Under the pieces are notes generated by a model that had not been told where the DNA came from, made no database searches, and was given only the letters and a program-made list of their open reading frames with translations. A stretch of 22,804 nucleotides of DNA from Candidatus Woesearchaeota archaeon (GTDB taxonomy: Archaea; Nanobdellota; Nanobdellia; Woesearchaeales; UBA525), in contig RFKA01000014.1 of NCBI GenBank assembly GCA_003694385.1, positions 1-22,804 on the forward strand, written 5' to 3'. Shown piece after piece: positions 15,641 through 22,197 of the stretch (positions are counted from its first letter, which is position 1; each line of letters begins with the position of its first letter). A program made the position numbers and the translations under genes.

Positions 15641-16390
15641 TTATTTCTCCGCGAGCACCTCGTATACGCTGTCGAGGCCACAGTAGGTTGGTGGAAAGAA
15701 TGATAACTGCTTGCTCGCAGTTCCTTTAAGCGTGAGTGCTCCATCCGGGCCCATCCGAATATTCTTGAAGCCAATCTCTGAGAGTTGTCGCCGTAATCGG
15801 CGTTTCGGTGTGACTGTGGCGGGCCCTTGGAGACCGAAGAGGTTCGTGAAGAGGACGTGGCACGCAAAGCGCCGGGGAGAGAAATCTTCTGTTGCGTTGG
15901 GGTTCCACAAGAGGTCGTGGAGGTATTTCCCCCAGCTGTTCGTCGTGAAGTAGAGTTTCCCGCCAGGTTTCAGCAGGCGATAGAATGTGCGCAGCGTCTG
16001 CAAATAATCTGTATAGAAAACTGTGCTATAGGAGAAGATACAGTCAAAAGAAGCGTCAGGTTCAGCGATATGCTCAACTGTTTCTTGACGCACAGAGGCG
16101 TTTCTGAGCTTGTTCTTCCTGATGAGTGCCTGCGCGACAGCCACGCGGTTTGCATCGACATCTATGCCGAGCACCTCCTTATTCTTCTGTGCAAGGACGA
16201 GCAGCCACTGGCCAAAACCGCACCCCGCGTCGAGCACACGCCCTTGGCGTTCAAAGCCAATATTGTGGATTCGCGCCGCGTAGCGATCCAGACCCCCTTG
16301 CCACATCCGCTCGAAGAAAGCGCGGTCTTTTTCCTCGAGACGAAGGGAAGACGGGAAGGTAAACTGTAGTCGTGAAGAGCGCTTATGCAT
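15641..16390 (-). CDS. Class I SAM-dependent methyltransferase A
   Basis: A 249-residue Rossmann-fold methyltransferase. The SAM-binding motif I is 'RVLDAGCGFGQWLLVLA' (51-67). 'EVLGIDVDANRVAVAQA' supplies the acidic ribose-binding residue, then come 'SFDCIFSYSTVFYTD' (motif II) and 'LLKPGGKLYFTTNSWGKY' (motif III). The acceptor cannot be read; O- or N-methylation of a sugar is likely from context. The start is ATG 16390. Longer in-frame starts up to 16555 would read into the preceding gene and give an Arg-rich tail unlike the family. GGAGGT at 16394-16399 sits 3 bases before the chosen ATG. It overlaps the upstream deacetylase-like gene by 8 bases. Confidence 0.82.
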   Translation of the reverse strand: MHKRSSRLQFTFPSSLRLEEKDRAFFERMWQGGLDRYAARIHNIGFERQGRVLDAGCGFGQWLLVLAQKNKEVLGIDVDANRVAVAQALIRKNKLRNASVRQETVEHIAEPDASFDCIFSYSTVFYTDYLQTLRTFYRLLKPGGKLYFTTNSWGKYLHDLLWNPNATEDFSPRRFACHVLFTNLFGLQGPATVTPKRRLRRQLSEIGFKNIRMGPDGALTLKGTASKQLSFFPPTYCGLDSVYEVLAEK

Positions 16391-17108
16391 TGGACCTCCA
16401 CGCGACTGCGGTTTCATTAATTGTCTGCATCTCAACCTTTCTCCGTTGATACGCTTGTAAGAGCTTGTCGAAAAAAGCTCCTGTGCCATTTCCTGATGAG
16501 ATAAAGCGTTGCGCTTCTTCAGGCGTCTGAGGCTTCGCTTTCTTGAACGCTTCATATTGGTCGAGCGTCACTGCATTCAGGTAGATGAGCGTAGGGTGGA
16601 AGTTGAAAATAGTTCTTTTCGACAAAAATACTGTGCTTTCAAAGAGCGGCATGCGTCCTGCTGACCAGATTGCGACGTCATCCTCCCAGTTGTACGGGAT
16701 GCGGAGGATGCTTCCGGTGGGGAGGTGGAGTGTGTGCGGCTCGCAGGGAGTGGGCGCTGGTAAAAACAATGAAACGTCAGTTGTGATGCCTGCGGCGATC
16801 ATTTCCATGAGTAAGGGAGTGCTCTGCACGAGCGAATGCGTACGTACTGCCGTCACGCCTGGGAACAAGGTCATGAGGTGCTGGAGTACTCCTTTGGGGG
16901 TGGCTCCGTGCGTGCTCCCGGGGAGGAAGTTTGGGTGAAGCCCTGGTTCGACACAATCAAGTGCGAGGAGTTCATCGACTGCGGGGCTTTTATGAGTGAG
17001 AAACCATGTACAGGGGATTTTTGCGGCGGCAATTTTCTTCATAACTGACCTGATGATGTAATCAGGTGCCCAGTCGACATCCAGGGTGAGCGTCCACTGA
17101 GTGGTCAT
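16383..17108 (-). CDS. WbmS-like polysaccharide deacetylase family protein
   Basis: A 241-residue cytoplasmic protein with a deacetylase-type barrel core. 'LTLDVDWAPDYII' places D10 and D12 in motif 1. 'PGLHPNFLPGSTHG' (H58 and H67) is the family's typical metal-site phrase. 'AVRTHSLVQS' (R89, H91) and 'FNFHPTL' (H171) are the later active-site strands. The combination of LHPNF and RxHS is what I associate with the WbmS family found in O-antigen clusters. It presumably removes an acetyl or similar group from a sugar nucleotide or lipid-linked sugar; this is inference. The start is ATG 17108, which overlaps the aminotransferase stop as ATGA and has GAGGGGG 4 bases upstream. The longer reading to 17204 would add a Pro/Arg-rich tail inside the upstream gene. 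Confidence 0.75.
   Translation of the reverse strand: MTTQWTLTLDVDWAPDYIIRSVMKKIAAAKIPCTWFLTHKSPAVDELLALDCVEPGLHPNFLPGSTHGATPKGVLQHLMTLFPGVTAVRTHSLVQSTPLLMEMIAAGITTDVSLFLPAPTPCEPHTLHLPTGSILRIPYNWEDDVAIWSAGRMPLFESTVFLSKRTIFNFHPTLIYLNAVTLDQYEAFKKAKPQTPEEAQRFISSGNGTGAFFDKLLQAYQRRKVEMQTINETAVAWRSNA
16394..16399 (-). promoter_or_regulatory. Shine-Dalgarno deciding the start of methyltransferase A
   Basis: The minus strand reads GGAGGT, 3 bases before ATG 16390 and within the end of the upstream gene. It supports 16390 rather than the longer starts upstream. Confidence 0.7.
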
Positions 17109-18220
17109 GAGTCCCCCTCGTTTGCTAGGGCTTTTTTGAGAGCTGTGACGACGCGCTCTTGCTCGTCCAAAGTCATAGAGTGGTAGAGGGGGAGCGAGAG
17201 GCACTCATTGAATAGCCGTGAAGAACCGGCGAGTGAACTTGCGCGCCGCAAGTGCTTAAATGCGGGCTGTTCATGCAATGCGAAAGTCCCTATCTGCACT
17301 TCTATTCCTTGTGAGCGGAGCGTGGTGAGTACGTGATCGCGTTTCGCGAGCCGGATGGTGAATGACTGCCAGGAAGACTCTGCCCCTGAAGCAATGATTG
17401 GGAGCGATACGCCGGGCAGTCCGCGCAGTAGGGTACGATAGCGCTCCGCCAATTGTCTTCGCCGGGAGAGTAACTCCTCTATGCGTTCCATCTGTGAGAG
17501 GCCGAGTGCTGCGAGGATGTCACTCATCTTATAGTTCGTCCCGACACGGACGAACTGGCTTGAGCGTCGCGCGGTCGCTCCTTCCATACCAAAGTTCTTG
17601 TACGAGCGCAAAAACGCCGCGAGACATTTGTCGTTCGTCGTGACCATCCCCCCTTCCCCTGTCGTGATGAACTTTCTCGGATGCAGACTGAAAATAGAGA
17701 CATCAGCGAGCGAGCCAACCGCCTTCCCATGGAATGTTGCTCCAAGGCTGCAGGCCGCGTCCTCGATAATGAGGAAGCCGAAACGCTCCTTGAGCTTGTT
17801 GAGCAGGGTATAGTCCAGAGGATTCCCAAAGAGTGAGACGGGGAGAATGGCTTTCGTTTTCTCCGTACATGCTGTTTCGAGTGTGGTGTAATCGATATTC
17901 GCCGTAGAGGGATCACAATCGACGAGGACGGGCGTCGCCCCGACGAGCATAACGACCTCTACAGTCGCGGGATGTGTATAATCAGGTACGATGACTTCAT
18001 CCCCGGGGCCTATTCCTAGTGCTCGAAGCACTGTCTCGGCCCCTGTCGTCCAAGAAGTGAACGCGACGGCTTCGTCCACCCCTACATACGTGGCAACAGC
18101 TTGCTCGAATGCTCGCGTAACAGCTCCTTCGGTAAGATAGCCTGTCTTGAGCACCTCGACGACACGGGTGATGTCGCGCTCAGAAATGTGGGGCTTGATG
18201 AGGGGGATTGTGAAGGTCAT
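17105..18220 (-). CDS. DegT/DnrJ/EryC1/StrS PLP-dependent sugar aminotransferase
   Basis: A 371-residue enzyme, the standard family length. The N-terminus 'IPLIKPHISERD' and 'LKTGYLTEGAVTRAFEQ' are typical. 'DEVIVPDYTHPATVEVV' (74-90), 'IIEDAACSLGA' (151-161) with the PLP-binding Asp, and the Schiff-base Lys183 in 'SLHPRKFITTGEGGM' are all present. It would transfer an amino group, usually from glutamate, to a keto-sugar nucleotide. The usual 'NGTAAL' stretch is replaced by 'SWTTGAE' (56-62). Several sugars are possible (3- or 4-amino). A dehydratase partner is not visible nearby, though the epimerase at 18992-20014 belongs to the same broad SDR family. It overlaps both neighbours by 4 bases as ATGA. 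Confidence 0.9.
   Translation of the reverse strand: MTFTIPLIKPHISERDITRVVEVLKTGYLTEGAVTRAFEQAVATYVGVDEAVAFTSWTTGAETVLRALGIGPGDEVIVPDYTHPATVEVVMLVGATPVLVDCDPSTANIDYTTLETACTEKTKAILPVSLFGNPLDYTLLNKLKERFGFLIIEDAACSLGATFHGKAVGSLADVSIFSLHPRKFITTGEGGMVTTNDKCLAAFLRSYKNFGMEGATARRSSQFVRVGTNYKMSDILAALGLSQMERIEELLSRRRQLAERYRTLLRGLPGVSLPIIASGAESSWQSFTIRLAKRDHVLTTLRSQGIEVQIGTFALHEQPAFKHLRRASSLAGSSRLFNECLSLPLYHSMTLDEQERVVTALKKALANEGDS
17113..17119 (-). promoter_or_regulatory. Shine-Dalgarno deciding the start of the WbmS-like gene
   Basis: The minus strand reads GAGGGGG, 4 bases before ATG 17108, which itself overlaps the upstream stop as ATGA. It supports re-initiation at 17108. Confidence 0.6.
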
Positions 18221-19002
18221 GGTTTTCTCCCGGATAACTTACGCAGAGTGTAGAGCCTGACGGGACTGAATCGCTGGATGCCCCCAAGCTGTTGTTGGAG
18301 CGCAAACGCCTTTCTGTTCTCCTCGGCATCGTACAGGGGCTCTTTTGGCGCAACCAGGAGTGGGTGAACAAAACGTGAAAACAAACAGTAGGTACCGAAA
18401 TACTCTACGTGCTCGACGGTAAACAAGCCTTCAATGTCTCGCAAAAATCGCTCTGTATCTATCATGAGGTTATAGGTTGCTTGCGTAATCGGGGGGAGGC
18501 CAAACGCGGCACGCGCAATATTCAACTCGTCATACCCATCCTGAAAACCTTCTAGGAGTAAGAGGCGGCCTTGCGGAAGCAAGTGAGTATGAATATGCTT
18601 GATTGCTTGTATTTGCTCCTCGTGGGAAGGGAGATTGATGATGCAACGCTTGGTTGTTGCTATGTCGAATCGCTCTTTCAGGCTGAACGTGCGAACGTCT
18701 GCGACTGTGAAGACTACGTTTTTCTCCTTGCGCCGTTCATTAAGGGCGTTCGCTTTTGCAATCATGTTCTCCGAGAAATCAATCCCGTGGACTCGACTAC
18801 AAGTCTTTGCCATTGCGAGTGCGAAATATCCATTCCCACACCCTACATCAAGCAAGGAGGCCCCGCGGGAGTCTTTGAGTGTGCGGAAGAGTGCTTCGTG
18901 TTCGAGTTGGTTCTGGAACTGGTCTCGAAGAGTGCTCGTCGCATCATCTTTGAGGGCGGCTGCCATCTCTTCCCAGGCTTTTCTGATCGCATCACTTTCC
19001 AT
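18217..19002 (-). CDS. Class I SAM-dependent methyltransferase B
   Basis: A 261-residue methyltransferase. Motif I is 'SLLDVGCGNGYFALAMA' (49-65), followed by 'VHGIDFSENMIAKANAL' (acidic loop), 'VADVRTFSLKERFDIATTKR' (motif II) and 'HLLPQGRLLLLEGFQDGY' (motif III). The C-terminal part has 'VEHVEYFGTYCLFSRFVHPL', seen in small-molecule methyltransferases of glycan clusters. The acceptor is unknown. The start is ATG 19002, chosen because GGAGGAG at 19009-19015 is well placed and the overlap with the epimerase is then only 11 bases. Starts at 19017 and 19068 would use codons that belong to the repeat-encoded tail of the upstream protein. Its stop overlaps the aminotransferase start as ATGA. Confidence 0.82.
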   Translation of the reverse strand: MESDAIRKAWEEMAAALKDDATSTLRDQFQNQLEHEALFRTLKDSRGASLLDVGCGNGYFALAMAKTCSRVHGIDFSENMIAKANALNERRKEKNVVFTVADVRTFSLKERFDIATTKRCIINLPSHEEQIQAIKHIHTHLLPQGRLLLLEGFQDGYDELNIARAAFGLPPITQATYNLMIDTERFLRDIEGLFTVEHVEYFGTYCLFSRFVHPLLVAPKEPLYDAEENRKAFALQQQLGGIQRFSPVRLYTLRKLSGRKP

Positions 19003-20014
19003 TCGTCTCTCCTCCATCAGTCTCTCCGCCATCTGTCTTTCCACCAGTTCTCCCACCTCTCCACTCAATGAGTCGCTGCAATCCCTCCTTGAGTGAATAG
19101 CGTGCGGTGAACCCTATTTCTTCGCTCGCTTTCCGTGGGCACCCAATACGATTCTTGACGAGTGCTCGGGCGTCGTCAGTACCGTACGGCTTGTACTTGA
19201 CAGTCAATGAGGATTTCTTCAGCTCGAGGATAAGGTTGCACAGCTCCTTGATGGTCGTCTGAACACCCGTTCCGACGTTGTAGAACTCATCTGTCGCGTC
19301 ACTCTCCAACGCACAAATGTTCGCGCGGGCCACATCCTCGACGTAGATGAAGTCGTACGCTTGGCTCCCATCACCATTGATTATTGGGGACTCGTTCGCA
19401 TCAATTTTATTGAGCATGATGGGTATGACTCCGCTGTAGACTGCTTGCTGGTCTTGGCGCGGGCCATAAACATTCATGTAGCGGAGCCCGACGTAGTCGA
19501 GGCCGTAGCGGTCGTTAAAGGCGCGGCACATTGCTTCACCAGCGATTTTCGTGGCGCCGTAGAAGTTCCTGTTGTTGAACGGGTGATCCTCAGTCATCGG
19601 TACTTCAACAGCATCGCCATAGACGCTCGCGCTACTGCTATAGATGAGTTTCTTCACGCCGTGCTTCACACAGGCCTCGAGCACGTTGAACGTCCCCGCA
19701 ATGTTTACTTCGAAGGCGCTGCGCGGGAAGTCTTTGCAATGAAGGAGCCAGAGGGCGGCGAGGTGAAAGACATAATCCACCCCCTTCATCGCATCATGAA
19801 GGATGTCTGTACGTGTGATGTCACCACCATGCGCGTAGAGCGTGCACCGTTCATCCATGAGTGCCTGAGCGATATTCTCATGCGTCCCTCGTGAGAAGTC
19901 GTCAAAGATAATAACCTCCTTGACAGTGGTCGTGAGGAGTTGCTCGACGACGTGACTACCAATAAAACCCGCCCCCCCGATGACAAGAACACGTTTCCCA
20001 TCAAGCGTTGGCAT
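18992..20014 (-). CDS. NAD-dependent nucleotide-sugar epimerase/dehydratase with repeat tail
   Basis: A 340-residue extended SDR. The Rossmann motif GGAGFIGS is at 13-20 and 'FDDFSRG' supplies the NAD ribose contact. 'FHLAALWLLHCKDFPRSAF' near 83-101, 'SSSASVYG' (126-133), and the Tyr152-x3-Lys156 catalytic pair in 'FYGATKIAGEA' follow. 'LRYMNVYGPRQDQ' and 'YDFIYVEDVARAN' are substrate-domain signatures. It is probably a 4-epimerase or dehydratase acting on the operon's UDP-sugar; the product is unknown. The last 18 residues are a low-complexity Gly/Thr/Asp/Glu tail from 15-bp repeats, absent from ordinary family members. The start at 20014 is preceded by GGAGGTG at 20021-20027, better than the in-frame ATG at 20035. 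It overlaps the dehydrogenase gene by 14 bases. Confidence 0.88.
   Translation of the reverse strand: MPTLDGKRVLVIGGAGFIGSHVVEQLLTTTVKEVIIFDDFSRGTHENIAQALMDERCTLYAHGGDITRTDILHDAMKGVDYVFHLAALWLLHCKDFPRSAFEVNIAGTFNVLEACVKHGVKKLIYSSSASVYGDAVEVPMTEDHPFNNRNFYGATKIAGEAMCRAFNDRYGLDYVGLRYMNVYGPRQDQQAVYSGVIPIMLNKIDANESPIINGDGSQAYDFIYVEDVARANICALESDATDEFYNVGTGVQTTIKELCNLILELKKSSLTVKYKPYGTDDARALVKNRIGCPRKASEEIGFTARYSLKEGLQRLIEWRGGRTGGKTDGGETDGGETNGK
18995..19045 (-). repeat. In-frame 15-bp tandem repeat at an epimerase 3' end
   Basis: Minus-strand units are GGTGGAAAGACAGAT, GGCGGAGAGACTGAT and GGAGGAGAGACGAAT, then a partial GGAAAG before the stop. They encode Gly-Gly-Lys-Thr-Asp, Gly-Gly-Glu-Thr-Asp, Gly-Gly-Glu-Thr-Asn and Gly-Lys. 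The same DNA holds the ribosome-binding sequence of the next gene. Confidence 0.85.
19009..19015 (-). promoter_or_regulatory. Shine-Dalgarno of methyltransferase B, inside the repeat tail
   Basis: The minus strand reads GGAGGAG, 8 bases from ATG 19002 when measured from GGAGG. It lies in the third unit of the 15-bp repeats that encode the upstream protein's C-terminus. Confidence 0.65.
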
Positions 20015-21230
20015 GGTTGGCACCTCCAAGCACATTCTTTATATCAATCACTTTTTCACGGAGCGGGGCGAGTTGTTCCCGGTACTCAGGTAATTTCGTG
20101 AGGAGGACGAGGACATCCATATCGGCAAAGTTGGTGAGGGGGGCGATGCCGAACTCTTTAGTAACCTCTGCGGGGGTAAAGAGGGGATCGCTGCCGAAAA
20201 GCTCATACCCTGCTTTCTTCAGTCGTTCGATGAGGGTGCGCGCGCGGGAAAAGCTTGCATCTTTGACTCCTTCTCGGTAAGAGAGGCCGATGAGACCAAC
20301 GCGCCCTCGAGGACTGACTGCTCGGATTTTCGTGAGGTAGTAGTCGACCATTTTCTCGTTCTCTTCGCGCGCGAGCGCAATGAGTGGAACGTTCTCGTTC
20401 TTGATGAGGAACCAAGGATAAACAGGGATACAGTGGCCGCCGACGAGGCCTGGTTCGTGGAGGTCGCAAAACGCGTGCCGAGCGTGCGCGCGCACCTCCC
20501 AGTAGTCGATGCCATGGCGCTCCGCCACTTTGTAGAGTTCGTTTGCGAGGGCGATGTTCACATCGCGGTATAACCCTTCTGCGAGCTTGACAAATTCTGC
20601 AGTTGTGCAGTCTGAGACGGGTTGCACGGTCGTACAGAACTGTGTGTAGACGCTGCGCGCGTGCTCAGTACACGCGGGAGTTGCCCCGCCAACAATTTTG
20701 GGGAATTCCTTGTAGCGGCTGATGGCCTTGCCCGTCATGATGCGTTCGGGACTGTAGGCGAAGAAGAAATCCTTCCCTACTGTGCACCCCCCGCTCTCGA
20801 GAGCGGGAATGATGCGCTGCGAGCAGGTGCCGAGTGGCACTGTCGTTTCGAGAACGACGAGATCCCTCTGCTTTACGATAGGCGCCAGTGCTGCGCACAC
20901 AGCATCGATGTTGTGGAAGTCTGGCTCGTGGTCTTCAGTGAGGAAGAGCGGCACAATGATGATGTGTGTTGTTGCTTCTGAAAGGTCCTCGTACGAAGTC
21001 GTGAACGTGATGTGCTTGTGGTGGCGAGTGAGGATCTCGCTAAGGAATGGCTCCTCTGGAAGTGGGTTGTTTCCGTTCCTTAGTTGTTGCACACGCTGTT
21101 CATTAATATCAAGGCCAATGACAGGGATGCCCGCGTCAGCGATGACTGCTAAGAGAGGTAGGCCAGCTTTGCCGAGGCCTATGACGCTGATGGGGCTCCG
21201 TTTTGTTGCCTCTTCCTCCCACCTATTCAT
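20001..21230 (-). CDS. UDP-sugar 6-dehydrogenase (WecC/WbpA-type, makes a uronic acid)
   Basis: A 409-residue member of the UDP-glucose/GDP-mannose dehydrogenase family. 'ISVIGLGKAGLPLLAVIA' (14-31) is the NAD fold. 'ETTVPLGTC' (128-136), 'AYSPERIMTGKA' (158-169), 'AEFVKLAEGLYRDVNIALAN' (211-230) with the active-site Lys215, and 'LVGGHCIPVYP' with the catalytic Cys267 follow. 'GLSYREGVKDASFSRA' is the C-terminal domain signature. The enzyme oxidises the C6 hydroxyl of a UDP-N-acetylhexosamine to a carboxylate with two NAD+. The sequence pattern is nearer the WecC/WbpA group than UDP-glucose dehydrogenase. The start at 21230 has GGGAGGG at 21237-21243; the longer reading to 21311 lies inside the upstream gene. 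It overlaps that gene by 8 bases. Confidence 0.92.
   Translation of the reverse strand: MNRWEEEATKRSPISVIGLGKAGLPLLAVIADAGIPVIGLDINEQRVQQLRNGNNPLPEEPFLSEILTRHHKHITFTTSYEDLSEATTHIIIVPLFLTEDHEPDFHNIDAVCAALAPIVKQRDLVVLETTVPLGTCSQRIIPALESGGCTVGKDFFFAYSPERIMTGKAISRYKEFPKIVGGATPACTEHARSVYTQFCTTVQPVSDCTTAEFVKLAEGLYRDVNIALANELYKVAERHGIDYWEVRAHARHAFCDLHEPGLVGGHCIPVYPWFLIKNENVPLIALAREENEKMVDYYLTKIRAVSPRGRVGLIGLSYREGVKDASFSRARTLIERLKKAGYELFGSDPLFTPAEVTKEFGIAPLTNFADMDVLVLLTKLPEYREQLAPLREKVIDIKNVLGGANHANA
20021..20027 (-). promoter_or_regulatory. Shine-Dalgarno deciding the epimerase start at 20014
   Basis: The minus strand reads GGAGGTG, 6 bases before ATG 20014. It lies just downstream of the alternative ATG at 20035, so only the shorter start fits. 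Confidence 0.75.
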
Positions 21231-22197
21231 GAACGACCCTCCCTTCTTTTGCTGAGCGTAAGAGCATGTGGGCGATTTCAAGTACGCGCTTCCCGTCCTC
21301 TCCCGTGACAAGGGGCTGCGTCCTTTTTCTCACGCAATCAATGAAGTGCTCGAGTTCGTTCCTGAGCGGTTCTCGTTTTGCTATCTTGAAGCGTATCATC
21401 TTGCCTTCGACAATATGTTGACTCTTCTCTTCCTGAGATGCGACGTTCTCGTAGAACTGGAGTCGCTGGTCGAGATAGTCGAGGACGAACAGGCCTTTCT
21501 CACCGGTAATGGTGAGTTGTCTGATGTTTGTCGGTGTGAGCCAGTTCACATTGAGGTAGGCGATTGTGTCATCTGCGAATTTTATCACGCCAGCTAGTAA
21601 GTCCTCTTTATGTGAGTGGAGTCGTTGTGCGGTCTCTGCGTAGACGCGGACCGGCTCGCTCCCGATGAGGTAGCGGAAGACATCAATATCGTGTACAGCG
21701 AGGTCGATGACAACACCGACATCCTGAATGCGAGGAGGAATTGGGCCGACCCTACTCGCCTTGACCTTGTATATCCTCCCGAGTTCTCCCGCCTTGATGC
21801 GCGCCTGGAGTTCCTGGACTGCTGGGTTGAAGCGTTCGATATGACCAACGGTGAGGAGCGTCTTGTGCTTGTGTGCTGCGGCAATAAGTTCTTCTGCTTC
21901 GCTAATCGTGTAGGCGAGGGGTTTCTCGATGAGCAGCGGGATGCGTGCCTTGAGGACTGCGAGACCGATTGCGTGGTGGTGTATCGTAGGGACTGCGAGC
22001 GTGATGAGGTCTGGCCGTTCGTTTTCTATGAGTTTCCGGTAGTCGGTATAGAAACGCTTCCAGTACCGCTTGCCGTTCTTGTTGGCTTCGGCATGCTTGT
22101 CGGCGACGGCGACAAGCTCAACTCCTTCAATCTCTGAGAGGACGCGAGCATGGTTCCGCCCCATGTTTCCAACGCCAATGATGGCTGCTCTTAGCAT
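21223..22197 (-). CDS. Gfo/Idh/MocA oxidoreductase, probable UDP-sugar 3-dehydrogenase (WbpB-like)
   Basis: A 324-residue NAD(P)-dependent dehydrogenase. The N-terminal Rossmann motif is 'AAIIGVGNMGRNHARVL' (4-20). 'LAVPTIHHHAIGLAVLKA' (67-84) and the family hallmark Glu-Lys-Pro at 91-93 follow, then 'TVGHIERFNPAV' (116-127) and 'VIDLAVHDIDVFRYL' (163-177) with the catalytic-site Asp/His. In WbpB-type pathways this enzyme oxidises C3 of UDP-GlcNAc uronate so an aminotransferase can add an amino group. That role fits here because the 6-dehydrogenase and an aminotransferase flank it. GGGAGG lies 7 bases before the ATG at 22197. It overlaps the upstream aminotransferase by 7 bases and the next gene by 8. 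Confidence 0.9.
   Translation of the reverse strand: MLRAAIIGVGNMGRNHARVLSEIEGVELVAVADKHAEANKNGKRYWKRFYTDYRKLIENERPDLITLAVPTIHHHAIGLAVLKARIPLLIEKPLAYTISEAEELIAAAHKHKTLLTVGHIERFNPAVQELQARIKAGELGRIYKVKASRVGPIPPRIQDVGVVIDLAVHDIDVFRYLIGSEPVRVYAETAQRLHSHKEDLLAGVIKFADDTIAYLNVNWLTPTNIRQLTITGEKGLFVLDYLDQRLQFYENVASQEEKSQHIVEGKMIRFKIAKREPLRNELEHFIDCVRKRTQPLVTGEDGKRVLEIAHMLLRSAKEGRVVHE
21237..21243 (-). promoter_or_regulatory. Shine-Dalgarno deciding the dehydrogenase start at 21230
   Basis: The minus strand reads GGGAGGG, 6 bases before ATG 21230 and within the final codons of the upstream gene. Confidence 0.7.

Noticed and set aside
16391..16555. Longer N-terminus for methyltransferase A
   Set aside because: The extra 55 residues are Arg/Lys-rich, overlap the upstream gene and are not needed by the fold. 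A Shine-Dalgarno sequence favours the start at 16390.
19361..19894. Plus-strand open frame inside the epimerase gene
   Set aside because: It lies antisense to the SDR catalytic core and has no independent start signal.
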